A stretch of DNA of 64,000 nucleotides from Sphingobacterium populi. GTDB lineage: Bacteria > Bacteroidota > Bacteroidia > Sphingobacteriales > Sphingobacteriaceae. Location of the stretch: contig NZ_LQXS01000002.1 of NCBI RefSeq assembly GCF_001586775.1, positions 310,001-374,000 on the forward strand, read 5' to 3'. Position numbers and translations under genes: made by a program. The notes beneath the pieces were generated by a model. That model did not search any database and was not told the origin of the DNA. It was given only the letters and a program-made list of their open reading frames with translations. This document shows positions 46,298 to 55,415 of this stretch, one piece after another. Each line of letters starts with the position of its first letter. Position 1 is the first letter of the stretch.

Positions 46298-47497
46298 ATG
46301 AAGCACCTTTTAGCACTTTTCTTTATTAGCATTTTGGCATTACCTGTTTGGGCACAGGATGATCGTGAGGCATTGATTCCCAAATTAGGCCTCAATCAGG
46401 TAGATACAACCGCCGCACGAGAAAACGATCGATCTCAATTGTTCAATTTTGATTTCCTGATGCGCTCCGCTTTTGACGCGGACAATCTAGGAAGGGAAGA
46501 TGCATTAGCGCGCTTTAACTTGGAGGAAGCCCGGATTCTATTTCATGGCGATTACAACGATCGATTATCCTACAATATTCGTTTTAGACTCAATCGCTCA
46601 TTCAGCCAATCTGGTTTAGATAATTCATCACAAGCATTAGATTTTGCTTTCATGAAGTATAAGTTTGGCAAAAACAACGACTGGGCAGTTACCTTGGGTA
46701 AACAAAGTGCCATGGTAGGTTCGTACGAGTTTCAGAACAATCCAATTTACGAATTCCTTTTTACAGATTACGTCGACAGAATTTTGAATCTTTTCGTTGT
46801 CGGTGGCAAGCTATCATATGATCTTAATGCCGATCACAGCTTTCATGTGCAAATGTACAATACGGTCAACAATACGTTTGACACACATTTGGCCAACAAT
46901 GGTTTTGTTGCCGGTGATCTTCGGCGGGCTAAAGCGCCAATTGGTGGTTATTTGACGTGGATAGGTGCTTTTGCAGATCAACGTTTTCATACCAAGTGGT
47001 CATATAATTTAGCACAATTTGCTGAAGGTAAACCAACACAAGCTATTTCGTTAGCTAATAAGTTTTTGACGGATAGGCAGATGGTTTATTTAGATCTACA
47101 ATATTCTCACTTGGGTGTGGATCATGCACTTATTGCTTCAAATGCCATCAATGACTTTTATTCTTATACTGGGGCAGCTCGTCAGCTTGCTCAAAATATT
47201 GTGTACAAATCTGCTGTCTTGCGCTATGATCAATTTCTCACGGATAAATGGGAGTTGGCATTGAAAGGTGCTATTGAAACGGCGGGTAGCGGTGATGATG
47301 ATACTTTTGGCAAAGATTTTCGTACCAACTACACCTATTTTGCCGCGCTGCAACACAAACCTTTTCCTAATCAGGATTTACGTTTTTATCTAGGATACAT
47401 TGGCAATAATGTCACTTATGCTGATCGCTTAAATTTAGATCCCGTTCAATTTAGTCGAATTGCTGTAGGAGGGTATTTTACCATTCCGATTTACTAA
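46298..47497 (+). CDS. Outer-membrane porin (OprO/OprP-like fold)
   Basis: A 399-residue exported beta-barrel protein. Signal peptide MKHLLALFFISILALPVWAQ, then alternating beta-strand patterns through the whole chain (for example ARILFHGDYNDRLSYNIRFRLN, FAFMKYKFGKNNDWAVTLGKQ), ending with RIAVGGYFTIPIY, a terminal aromatic typical of barrels. It resembles the phosphate-selective porin O/P family. It is 40 bases ahead of ureA on the same strand and so probably the first gene of the urease run; it could admit urea or a metal complex. The solute is inferred from position only. Confidence 0.78.
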   Translation: MKHLLALFFISILALPVWAQDDREALIPKLGLNQVDTTAARENDRSQLFNFDFLMRSAFDADNLGREDALARFNLEEARILFHGDYNDRLSYNIRFRLNRSFSQSGLDNSSQALDFAFMKYKFGKNNDWAVTLGKQSAMVGSYEFQNNPIYEFLFTDYVDRILNLFVVGGKLSYDLNADHSFHVQMYNTVNNTFDTHLANNGFVAGDLRRAKAPIGGYLTWIGAFADQRFHTKWSYNLAQFAEGKPTQAISLANKFLTDRQMVYLDLQYSHLGVDHALIASNAINDFYSYTGAARQLAQNIVYKSAVLRYDQFLTDKWELALKGAIETAGSGDDDTFGKDFRTNYTYFAALQHKPFPNQDLRFYLGYIGNNVTYADRLNLDPVQFSRIAVGGYFTIPIY

Positions 47498-47536
47498 TAA
47501 ATGGTCACACAGGTTTTTATCTAATACATATATACG

Positions 47537-47839
47537 ATGCAATTAACACCAAGAGAAACTGAAAAGTTGATGCTGCATATGGCGGGAGAGCTCGCAGCGA
47601 AGCGCCTAAAGCGTGGGGTGAAACTCAATTATCCAGAAAGTATAGCCTACATCAGTGCAGAGCTTATGGAGAAGGCGCGCGATGGAAAAACCGTAGCCGA
47701 ATTAATGGAATGGGGCACCAAACTATTAAAACGTAAGCAGGTGATGGAAGGTGTGCCAGAGATGATTCACGACGTACAAATTGAAGTTACCTTTCCTGAC
47801 GGCACCAAGCTGGTAACTGTACACGATCCTATTCGATAA
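47537..47839 (+). CDS. ureA: Urease gamma subunit
   Basis: A 100-residue structural subunit of urease, full length for UreA. It shows the family stretches [38 protein letters not shown] and [27 protein letters not shown]. It carries no export signal. With UreB and UreC it forms the trimeric (alpha-beta-gamma)3 nickel enzyme that hydrolyses urea to ammonia and carbamate. The gap to ureB is 16 bases. Confidence 0.98.
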   Translation: MQLTPRETEKLMLHMAGELAAKRLKRGVKLNYPESIAYISAELMEKARDGKTVAELMEWGTKLLKRKQVMEGVPEMIHDVQIEVTFPDGTKLVTVHDPIR

Positions 47840-47855
47840 CATAAAAAAGATACAT

Positions 47856-48227
47856 ATGGTACCTGGAGAATATTTTTTACAAGCGGCAGAGATCAAAGCC
47901 AACGTTGGCTACCGCACCACGACTATTGCTGTAGCAAATACAGGTGATCGCCCGATTCAAGTGGGATCGCATTATCATTTTTTTGAGGTAAACAAGGCCT
48001 TGGATTTCGATCGCGAAAAAGCGTTTGGTATGCGGCTTAACATCCCAGCAAGTACTGCGATCCGTTTTGAACCAGGAGAAAAGAAAGATGTCATCTTGGT
48101 CGAAATGGGTGGAAATCGCGAAATATTTGGTTTCAATAGTCTTACCAATGGTAAGTACACCGACGAAAAGGTGAAAAAAGCCGGAGTCGGTAAAATGAAA
48201 AAACAGAAGTATAAATCAACACAGTAA
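47856..48227 (+). CDS. ureB: Urease beta subunit
   Basis: A 123-residue subunit with the UreB core [57 protein letters not shown], and [24 protein letters not shown]. The last 20 residues (about 100-123) form a lysine-rich tail ([16 protein letters not shown]) a little longer than in short UreB proteins. No signal peptide. It is 19 bases before ureC. Confidence 0.97.
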   Translation: MVPGEYFLQAAEIKANVGYRTTTIAVANTGDRPIQVGSHYHFFEVNKALDFDREKAFGMRLNIPASTAIRFEPGEKKDVILVEMGGNREIFGFNSLTNGKYTDEKVKKAGVGKMKKQKYKSTQ

Positions 48228-48246
48228 CACCAAAAATTCGTATACT

Positions 48247-50100
48247 ATGGGTGAATGGAATAGAAGAGACTGGATTAAGATTGTAGGACTTGCATCTGCC
48301 AGCATTGCTACCACAAAGTTAAATGCTTTAGGATTAGAAAAACTTGGCTTGGATAAAGCATCAATCCGTTATGAGGACGGCGAGTTGTATATTCCGCGAG
48401 ATAGATATGCCTCGTTATTTGGCCCAACAACGGGAGACCGAGTACGATTGGCCGATACCGAGTTGTTGATTGAGATTGAAAAAGATTACGCCATCTACGG
48501 AGAAGAAAATAAATTCGGTGGTGGCAAGACGATCCGCGATGGTATGGGACAATCGGCCCGCGCATTGAGAGATGAGGATGTACTTGATTTTTGTATTAAT
48601 AACGTCATTGTTATTGATCATTGGGGTATAGTAAAGGCCGATGTGGGTATCAAAGATGGTAAAATTGTCGGTGTAGGAAAAGCCGGGAATCCAGATACAC
48701 AAGACGGAATAACTCCAGGTATGATCATTGGCGCTTCTACAGAAGTACATGGCGGCGCTGGTATGATTCTAACTGCTGGTGGTATTGATACGCATATTCA
48801 TTTTATTAGTCCTACACAAATCGAAACCGCCTTGTATAGCGGTGTTACCACCTTTATCGGCGGTGGTACTGGACCAGCTGATGGTTCAAATGCGACAACC
48901 GTAACTCCGGGCAAGTGGCATATACACAAGATGCTAGAAGCCTTTGAAACTTTGCCTATTAATGTCGGTATTTTTGGTAAAGGAAATGTGTCGACGACAC
49001 GTCCAATAGAAGAGCAAATTGAAGCTGGAGCTTTGGGCGTAAAGATTCACGAAGATTGGGGCGCTACACCAGCAACAATCGATGCTGCACTAAAAGTTGC
49101 GGATAAGTACGATGTACAGGTTGCTATCCATACTGATACACTTAATGAGGCGGGCTTTTTAGAAGATACTGTTGCAGCAATAGATGGCCGAGTAATTCAT
49201 ACTTTCCATACTGAAGGAGCAGGAGGAGGACACGCGCCAGACATTATAAAAATTGCGATGTATCCAAACATCCTCCCTGCGTCAACCAATCCGACCAAAC
49301 CTTTCACCGTGAATACGGTCGATGAACATTTGGATATGTTGATGGTAGTACATCACTTAGATAAGAGTGTAAAAGAAGATGTCGACTTTGCTGATTCTCG
49401 TATTCGTCCTCAATCCATCGCTGCAGAAGATATTCTTCAAGATATGGGTGTATTCTCGATTATGAGTTCTGATAGTCAGGCAATGGGCCGAGTGGGCGAG
49501 GTAATTTCGCGTACTTTTCAAACGGCTCACAAAATGAAAATCCAGCGAGGACCTTTAGATAAAGATAAAGGTACAGGTAATGACAATTACCGTGTAAAAC
49601 GATACATTTCAAAATACACAATTAACCCAGCCAAGGCGCATGGTATTGATAAATATGTCGGCTCGATAGAAGTCGGCAAACATGCTGATTTAGTTCTTTG
49701 GAAGCCCGAAATGTTTGGCGTAAAACCCGAAATGATTATCAAAGGTGGGATGATTTTGGCAGCAAAAATGGGAGATGCTAATGGATCAATTCCGATGCCT
49801 CAGCCTGTACTTTACCGTCAGATGTTTGGAAATTATGGAAAGGCGATGAGCAATATTTGTTTCAATTTTGTATCCAAAGTATCTATCGATAATGGTACAA
49901 TTGCCTCGCTTGGTCTTGCCCGTAAAAGTCTTCCTGTAGAAGGATGTCGTACGGTTATGAAAAAGGATATGGTTCATAACGATGCGACCCCAAACATTGT
50001 GGTCGATCCAGAAACATATGATGTAACTGTAGACGGAGTTCTAGCAACCTGTGAACCACTGGCTGAGTTGCCAATGGCACAGCGATATTTCCTGTTTTAA
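48247..50100 (+). CDS. ureC: Urease alpha (catalytic) subunit with Tat-like N-terminal signal
   Basis: 617 residues, against about 567 in typical UreC. The extra 49 residues begin [17 protein letters not shown]: twin Arg at 6-7, a hydrophobic stretch to about residue 22, Lys24, and A-L-G at 27-29 as a possible cleavage site. The enzyme proper begins near [18 protein letters not shown]. With a constant offset of 49 from Klebsiella numbering, all nickel ligands are present: His183, His185, carbamylated Lys266, His295, His321, Asp409; also His268, His369 and Arg385. The flap cysteine (Klebsiella Cys319) is Val368. Initiation at the 48247 ATG fits the 19-base operon gap, and no other ATG occurs before the core. 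It shares a base with the ureE start. Confidence 0.97.
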   Translation: MGEWNRRDWIKIVGLASASIATTKLNALGLEKLGLDKASIRYEDGELYIPRDRYASLFGPTTGDRVRLADTELLIEIEKDYAIYGEENKFGGGKTIRDGMGQSARALRDEDVLDFCINNVIVIDHWGIVKADVGIKDGKIVGVGKAGNPDTQDGITPGMIIGASTEVHGGAGMILTAGGIDTHIHFISPTQIETALYSGVTTFIGGGTGPADGSNATTVTPGKWHIHKMLEAFETLPINVGIFGKGNVSTTRPIEEQIEAGALGVKIHEDWGATPATIDAALKVADKYDVQVAIHTDTLNEAGFLEDTVAAIDGRVIHTFHTEGAGGGHAPDIIKIAMYPNILPASTNPTKPFTVNTVDEHLDMLMVVHHLDKSVKEDVDFADSRIRPQSIAAEDILQDMGVFSIMSSDSQAMGRVGEVISRTFQTAHKMKIQRGPLDKDKGTGNDNYRVKRYISKYTINPAKAHGIDKYVGSIEVGKHADLVLWKPEMFGVKPEMIIKGGMILAAKMGDANGSIPMPQPVLYRQMFGNYGKAMSNICFNFVSKVSIDNGTIASLGLARKSLPVEGCRTVMKKDMVHNDATPNIVVDPETYDVTVDGVLATCEPLAELPMAQRYFLF

Positions 50101-50630
50101 TGATTTTGGCGACAGAGGTTTTAGGCAATACACATACGGAAACGTACCTTTTGCAAGATTTGGAAAAGGATTATCTTGAGTTAGATTGGTTCGATTTAGA
50201 TAAGGGTGTATTGCGTAGGACTACCGTTGCTGGGCGCGAGATCGGTTTTAAAAATAACCAATCTAAACCGCTGAAGACTGGGGATGTGCTGTACGTACAG
50301 CATGATTTCTGTGTCGTAGTACGTGTGGTGCCTTGTCCCTGTCTGTTCATTAAACCAAGAAATAGCTTGGAGATGGCCAAAATTTGTTTTGATATTGGCA
50401 ATAGGCACGTGCCTATTGCAATTCAATCAGCAGATCAGATTGTGGTAGCGTATGAAGCCCCGCTCCATCATCGATTTCAAAAACAAGGCTATATCGTGGA
50501 GCAACGGGAAGCTGTACTGGAGCAATTAAAAACCCTGAAAATACATCAGTGGACACGTAAAACAAAGTTTAAAGTAACCTTATCAAAAAACGTAAATGAA
50601 TCCATTATTGACCTTGCTACAAATCAATGA
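50100..50630 (+). CDS. ureE: Urease accessory nickel chaperone UreE (first copy)
   Basis: A 176-residue metallochaperone that delivers nickel to UreG/urease. The dimer-interface nickel motif is ICFDIGNRHVPIAI with His103. It lacks the long His-rich tail of enterobacterial UreE but has a Cys-Pro-Cys at residues 79-81, 22 residues before the NRH histidine. ureE starts on the last base of ureC, and ureF starts inside its 3' end (35-base overlap). Confidence 0.9.
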   Translation: MILATEVLGNTHTETYLLQDLEKDYLELDWFDLDKGVLRRTTVAGREIGFKNNQSKPLKTGDVLYVQHDFCVVVRVVPCPCLFIKPRNSLEMAKICFDIGNRHVPIAIQSADQIVVAYEAPLHHRFQKQGYIVEQREAVLEQLKTLKIHQWTRKTKFKVTLSKNVNESIIDLATNQ

Positions 50631-51281
50631 TTCCGTATTTCCGATAGGAGCTTTACGCACTCATATGGTTTGGAAACTTATATCCATAAAGGAATAGTGC
50701 ATAACAGTGCTACCACGAAAACCTATGCGAAAAGGATGTTGCGGTACAATATGTATTATAATGATGCCGCATTTTTTACCAAAGCCTGGCAGTTGTGCGA
50801 CGGTAAGTTTTCTAAAGTCAAAATGCTTTCTCTAGATCGATTAATTAGTTCGTTCAAATCGCCTTATGAAATCCGTCAGGCTAGCAAAAAGTTAGCAATA
50901 CGCTTTCTGAAAGTGGTGGATGGCTTTGGCGCCGTGCGTCGTTGCAAAAGTTATTTCGAGGCCATACAAACTGGTGAGGCCGGAGGGCATTATCCAATTG
51001 CTTTTGCGATGTATGCACATTCGCAAGGCATCTCGTATGAGGATGCGCTGAGTGCGTTTTATTATAACACGCTAAATGGTATCGTTACGAATTGTGCCAA
51101 GTTGGTACCTATTAGTCAGATGGACGGTCAACAAATATTGTTCGACTTGCAAGGATTAATTCAGGAATTAGTAAACAGCCAAGCAGATATGGATGAAGAT
51201 ATGCTTGGCAATTGTTGTGTAGCGCAAGATATGCGCTGTATGCAGCATGAAAAATTATATACCCGAATCTATATATCATAG
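50596..51281 (+). CDS. ureF: Urease accessory protein UreF, frameshifted in this sequence
   Basis: About 228 residues after bridging one indel. UreF works with UreD and UreG to activate apo-urease. The natural start is ATG at 50596: [19 protein letters not shown], then at a T3 run (50652-50654) the frame breaks; one more T restores [14 protein letters not shown], the conserved UreF N-terminus. The rest ([53 protein letters not shown]) is typical. A consensus error is likely because every other urease gene is whole. Confidence 0.9.
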
Positions 51282-51289
51282 AAAATAGT

Positions 51290-51901
51290 ATGGAAAGAAA
51301 ATATGTGAAAATAGGCGTTGCAGGACCTGTGGGCTCTGGCAAAACAGCGCTAATCGAGCGATTAACTCGTCAGATGGCTACAGATTACAGCATCTGTGTG
51401 GTCACTAATGATATTTATACACGCGAAGACGCGCAATTTCTACAAAAAAACTCAACACTACCTGCAGAACGAATTGCTGGCGTAGAGACTGGCGGGTGCC
51501 CACATACGGCTATTCGCGAAGATGCCTCTATGAATATCGAAGCAGTTGAAGAATTAGTATCCCGTTTTCCCGATACAGAAATTGTTTTTGTAGAAAGTGG
51601 AGGAGATAATCTTACAGCTACATTTAGTCCGGATCTGGCCGATCTGACCATTTTCGTTATTGACGTAGCCGAGGGCGAAAAAATTCCTCGTAAAGGAGGT
51701 CCTGGAATAACGCGGTCAGATCTTTTGCTCATTAATAAAATAGATTTAGCTCCGTACGTACATGCCGATCTTTCGATCATGGAAAGCGACACCAAACGGA
51801 TGCGTGGAGATCGACCATTCATTTTCACGAATCTAATGACACTGCAAGGCCTCGAAGATGTAAAAAGCTGGATCAAAAAAAATGCTTTATTAGAAAACTA
51901 A
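51290..51901 (+). CDS. ureG: Urease accessory GTPase UreG
   Basis: A 203-residue SIMIBI-class GTPase. P-loop GPVGSGKT is at residues 12-19, with [34 protein letters not shown] (the CPH nickel-binding motif), [20 protein letters not shown], and the specificity motif NKIDLAPYV. It couples GTP hydrolysis to nickel transfer into the UreD-UreF-apo-urease complex. Eight bases after ureF. Confidence 0.97.
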   Translation: MERKYVKIGVAGPVGSGKTALIERLTRQMATDYSICVVTNDIYTREDAQFLQKNSTLPAERIAGVETGGCPHTAIREDASMNIEAVEELVSRFPDTEIVFVESGGDNLTATFSPDLADLTIFVIDVAEGEKIPRKGGPGITRSDLLLINKIDLAPYVHADLSIMESDTKRMRGDRPFIFTNLMTLQGLEDVKSWIKKNALLEN

Positions 51902-51908
51902 AAACCAA

Positions 51909-52832
51909 TTGATGGAGAGCAGGATCAATATTAATGTAGAACGGGACGAAAAGTATAGCGTGTTAAAGGAAAGCTTTCATAATGCCCCTTATAAACTTAC
52001 GCATTACGGAGCACCTCGTGCTCAGGCACATTTAGAAATGATCATTATGAGCGCCTCACCTGGTATCATGGACGGAGACCGGCTAACGATCAATGTCGAT
52101 ATGAAGGCAGGAGCTCATATGAAGCTGCATACTCAGTCGTTCAACAAAGTGCATCCGGCAAAAACAGGTTCATTTCAAGATACTTTTGTTAATTTAAACG
52201 AAAACTGTATATTGCATTATGTTCCGCATCCGATAACGCCGTTTAAAGGTTCGATTTTCAAGGCAGAAAATAAAATCGAGATGGAAGCTTCCTCGACATT
52301 GATTTGGGGTGACATATTGGCTGCAGGAAGAATTTACATGAACGAAGCTTTTTTATTCAATAAAGTACATATGCGTACCACATTGTTTAGGGATAATAAG
52401 CTAATTTTTACCGATAACCAATGTCTCAAATCTGCAGAGCAGCCAGTATCCGATATGCTATTTTTTGAAGGCTATACGCATCAGGCTACTTTTATTTATT
52501 CTAGCCCTTATGCCGCAGGTATGAAACAAGAGATGGACGAGATTCTAGCTGGCGAATACGAAGATATATCCTTCGGATTTACAGATGCTGGTGAAGATAC
52601 TATTCTATTGCGTGCACTAGGTGATAATGGCGAATTGTTATACAATTTTCTATCTATGTTGGGGCAAATGTGCTGGGAGTACACTCAACACCGGCAAGCT
52701 TCGATAGTAGCAGAAGAAAATACACAGAATAAAGCTGATGAAGAAAGTGAAGTTATCGACGAAACGCTGTCTTCCACAAAAAAGAAATCGGTCGTAGCAA
52801 GAAAAAGGCAAAAGAGATCTAATGCAGCGTAG
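51909..52832 (+). CDS. ureD: Urease accessory protein UreD/UreH
   Basis: A 307-residue UreD, the scaffold protein that binds apo-urease and forms the nickel tunnel with UreF. Conserved pieces include YGAPRAQAHLEMIIMSASPGIMDGDRLTINVDM, LHTQSFNKVHP, LHYVPHPITPFKGSIF and WGDILAAGRIYMNEAF. After residue about 262 there is an extra tail of about 45 residues, first acidic (NKADEESEVIDE), then strongly basic (KKKSVVARKRQKR). The tail is not part of the usual UreD fold and its role is unknown. Confidence 0.93.
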   Translation: MMESRININVERDEKYSVLKESFHNAPYKLTHYGAPRAQAHLEMIIMSASPGIMDGDRLTINVDMKAGAHMKLHTQSFNKVHPAKTGSFQDTFVNLNENCILHYVPHPITPFKGSIFKAENKIEMEASSTLIWGDILAAGRIYMNEAFLFNKVHMRTTLFRDNKLIFTDNQCLKSAEQPVSDMLFFEGYTHQATFIYSSPYAAGMKQEMDEILAGEYEDISFGFTDAGEDTILLRALGDNGELLYNFLSMLGQMCWEYTQHRQASIVAEENTQNKADEESEVIDETLSSTKKKSVVARKRQKRSNAA

Positions 52833-52852
52833 TTAGTAAGACAGTAATCAAT

Positions 52853-53203
52853 ATGCATGAAACAGGGATAGTAGAAGAAATCTTCGACACGCTGCAGCAG
52901 GAGTATCCAGATCGCTACAAATTAATAGTGAAAATCCAATTAGAGGCCGGATTACTTAGTAATATCCAGCCCATATTGATTCAAAATGCTTTTGAAGCCT
53001 ACGTAATTGATCATCCGCAGTTTGCGGATGTAGAGTTGGAGGTGAAAGTATTATCAATACATGCTTTTTGCACGAACTGCAAAGAAGCATTTGAAGTGCT
53101 CTTCCATCGTTTTGTATGTCATTGTGGTACACCATCTAGCCAAATAATACAAGGAGAAGAGTTGAGAATTAGTCAGGTTATATTTAAAAAAGATGCTATA
53201 TGA
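52853..53203 (+). CDS. hypA: Nickel chaperone HypA
   Basis: A 116-residue HypA/HybF protein. It starts with the nickel-binding MHETGIV, where the N-terminal Met-His is the nickel site. The zinc region reads FCTNCKEAFEVL and then FVCHCGTP, so the second pair is C-X1-C instead of the usual C-X2-C. HypA normally delivers nickel to hydrogenase and, in Helicobacter, to urease. No hydrogenase gene is in this window, so urease is the likely client. The 4-base overlap with hypB indicates translational coupling. Confidence 0.92.
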   Translation: MHETGIVEEIFDTLQQEYPDRYKLIVKIQLEAGLLSNIQPILIQNAFEAYVIDHPQFADVELEVKVLSIHAFCTNCKEAFEVLFHRFVCHCGTPSSQIIQGEELRISQVIFKKDAI

Positions 53204-53915
53204 GTAATACAATTAGCCCGAAGAGCAACCAGATGCCAGTAGGCTCTGTACAATGTGAGAATACTTCGCTTAACTTGCTGAAAGCTAATGATTTTGTGGC
53301 CAAAGCTATCCGCGAGCGATTGAGTGACATCTGTGTAATCAATATTTGTTCGTCACCAGGTAGCGGCAAAACAACGCTTATGCAAGAAACGGGTAAACGA
53401 TTAGGCAAAAAAATCAATATCGCCGTTTTGGTGGGTGATCCAGAAACAGAACGTGATGCAGTACGAATGCGTGAAGTCGGAATCAACGCTTTACAAATTG
53501 TCACTGGCGGTATGTGCCACATAGAAGCCAAATGATTTTACAAGCACTAGATCACATCAATTTGGATAATGTTGATCTACTATTCATAGAGAACGTAGGA
53601 AACTTGGTATGCCCTGCAGCATTTGACTTAGGAGAAGATTATCGCGTAACACTATTGGCTGCGACAGAAGGAGACGATAAGCCAAAAAAATATCCACGTA
53701 TGTTTTTAACTAGTGAAATGATGGTCGTCTCGAAGGCAGATTTACTACCATATGTGCCCTTTTCAGTAGATGCAGTAACCAAAGATGCGCGCGAAGTAAA
53801 TCCAAATCTCGAAGTGATCTCCATCAGTAGTCTGAAAGGAGATGGTTTGGATCAATGGTGTGATTGGTTGCAAGAGAAAGTGAATGCCAAAAAATCAGCA
53901 GCTTCAGTTTCTTAA
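53200..53915 (+). CDS. hypB: Nickel-inserting GTPase HypB, frameshifted in this sequence
   Basis: About 238 residues after bridging one indel. P-loop NICSSPGSGKTTLMQETGKRL, metal-site GGMCHIEA, then FIENVGNLVCPAAFDLGEDYRVTLLA and SKADLLPY. The frame breaks at an A3 run (53530-53532); one more A continues as EAKMILQALDHINLDNVDL. The His-rich or CXXCGC N-terminus of other HypB proteins is absent, so it should have only the G-domain metal site. It works with HypA; here placed between urease maturation genes and nickel uptake genes. Confidence 0.92.
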
Positions 53916-53921
53916 AAAACT

Positions 53922-54359
53922 ATGCTACAAATAACAGATGAACAGCTGGACATCGATTTGACGCATTTGCGCGAAGAACAGCTCTGCATCGAATGGTTCG
54001 AGGCAGGGAGATCACTCATAAAGCGCAATACGGTACAAGGAACTGAAGTTTGCTTGCAGCGCCGCCTTCACAAATACCTGAATGATGGCCAAGTGATCTA
54101 TAGTAATGATGATATGTATATCAGCATCAGTACGCTCGCATGTCCTTGCATGGTATTAACCAGCAATGATGCGGATACCATAGGAGATTTCTGTTACGAC
54201 GTAGGAAATCGGCATCTTCCCGTATTTTATGTCGAACATAATACATTTGGAGTAGCATATGACGCACGACTTTACGAAGCTCTGTCTGCAAAATATGGCG
54301 TGAATATTCGTTTAGAAAATAGAAAACTTATACCAAATCAAGCCTTACAGCAATTCTAA
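53922..54359 (+). CDS. Second UreE-type nickel chaperone
   Basis: A 145-residue paralogue of UreE. It has the UreE metal motif FCYDVGNRHLPVF with His98 and, like the first copy, a Cys-Pro-Cys 22 residues before that His (residues 74-76, LACPCMV). It is clearly shorter and divergent in the N-terminal domain (LTHLREEQLCIEWFEAGRSLIKRNTVQG). It sits 6 bases after hypB and 2 bases before the ABC binding protein, so it may receive nickel from the importer or hand it to HypA/HypB. Full-length UreE fold; function inferred. Confidence 0.85.
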   Translation: MLQITDEQLDIDLTHLREEQLCIEWFEAGRSLIKRNTVQGTEVCLQRRLHKYLNDGQVIYSNDDMYISISTLACPCMVLTSNDADTIGDFCYDVGNRHLPVFYVEHNTFGVAYDARLYEALSAKYGVNIRLENRKLIPNQALQQF

Positions 54360-54361
54360 GA

Positions 54362-55414
54362 ATGGCAAGCAATAGTATAAAAAACAAAAGTTGGATGTCG
54401 GTGAAAGAGGTAGGTTTAATACATTTCTTTGTAGTACTATGCGTCATCATATCGCTGGCAGTTGGCTGTGCACAAAAAGGAGAATCAGGTGCAGCTGCTA
54501 GCCAAGTACGTGCGACCGATGCGCGAGGAGTGGAAATTGTATTGCCACGCCATGCAGAACGCGTCGTCGTACTGTTTGAACCATTTGTTGATGAGATGTA
54601 TATGCTTGGTGCAGGAGATAAACTGGTGGGAATACCACAGCAGGTGTATCAAAATTCCTCTTCGTATTATTATTTATCGCAGTTAGATCCGCGAATAGCT
54701 AAGAAATCGATTGCAACGCCCACTTTTGGAGGAAGATCGACTCATGTAGAAAAGGTGATAAGCCTACAGGCCGATCTAGCCATTGTCTATGAGTATGATA
54801 TCGAGACCATTGCGCAGTTGGAAGGCTTAGATATTCCTGTATTCGTTGTGTCTAGCAAAGATAAAGCCCATATTTATGATGAACTTATCAATGTCGGTAA
54901 ACTGATAGGAAAGAAAGAGCGAGCAGAAGATATCGTCAATTATGTTAATAATGCGATTGAAAAAATTGGAAGTGAAGTAGAAACTGTTAAAAAAAGTGTG
55001 TACTATGGTTGGTCCAAAGGTCGAGTATTTTCTACGTCAGGTCGAGGTTCGTTGGTGGATCTCGCTATTCAGGTTGCTGGCGCAGTAAATGCTTGCCCTT
55101 TAGAAATGGAAGCACCAAATGTAAGCGCAGAATCGATTTACAAATGGAATCCAGATATGATCGTCTTATGGAATTCTGATGTGGAAGACGTGTACCGCCT
55201 AGCGGAGTTGGCGGCGCTTCCTGCAGTAGTAAATAAACAGGTTTTTGCTATGGAACCTACTTTCTTCTTCGATCCGCACACCGTAAAATTTCTTTTATTT
55301 GCAAAACAGCTCCGGCATTGGGGATATCAAGACTACACTACTGACCAAGATTTTAAGGATGCGTTGCAAGAAATTGTAGATTTCTTATATGAAAAGAAAA
55401 TGAGTATAGAATAA
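54362..55414 (+). CDS. FecB/BtuF-type substrate-binding lipoprotein, probable nickel-chelate binder
   Basis: A 350-residue periplasmic-binding protein of the cluster that binds siderophores, cobalamin and metal chelates. Its lipoprotein signal ends VVLCVIISLAVGC (Cys36). Core stretches are VRATDARGVEIVLPRHAERVVVL, VEKVISLQADLAIVYEYD, ELINVGKLIGKKERAEDIVNYV and WNPDMIVLWNS. Its location directly behind the second ureE makes nickel complexes the likely cargo, like CeuE in Helicobacter, but ferric siderophores cannot be excluded by sequence. Encoded 1 base before the permease gene. Confidence 0.88.
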   Translation: MASNSIKNKSWMSVKEVGLIHFFVVLCVIISLAVGCAQKGESGAAASQVRATDARGVEIVLPRHAERVVVLFEPFVDEMYMLGAGDKLVGIPQQVYQNSSSYYYLSQLDPRIAKKSIATPTFGGRSTHVEKVISLQADLAIVYEYDIETIAQLEGLDIPVFVVSSKDKAHIYDELINVGKLIGKKERAEDIVNYVNNAIEKIGSEVETVKKSVYYGWSKGRVFSTSGRGSLVDLAIQVAGAVNACPLEMEAPNVSAESIYKWNPDMIVLWNSDVEDVYRLAELAALPAVVNKQVFAMEPTFFFDPHTVKFLLFAKQLRHWGYQDYTTDQDFKDALQEIVDFLYEKKMSIE

Positions 55415-55415
55415 A

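Noticed and set aside
53200..53330. HypB N-terminal nickel-binding motif
   Set aside because: Searched for CXXCGC or a His-rich segment at the N-terminus; neither is present, so high-affinity nickel storage by HypB is not claimed.
50596..53915. ureF and hypB as true pseudogenes
   Set aside because: Each needs only one base in a short homopolymer to regain conserved sequence, and the same error type hits sucA; consensus error is more likely.
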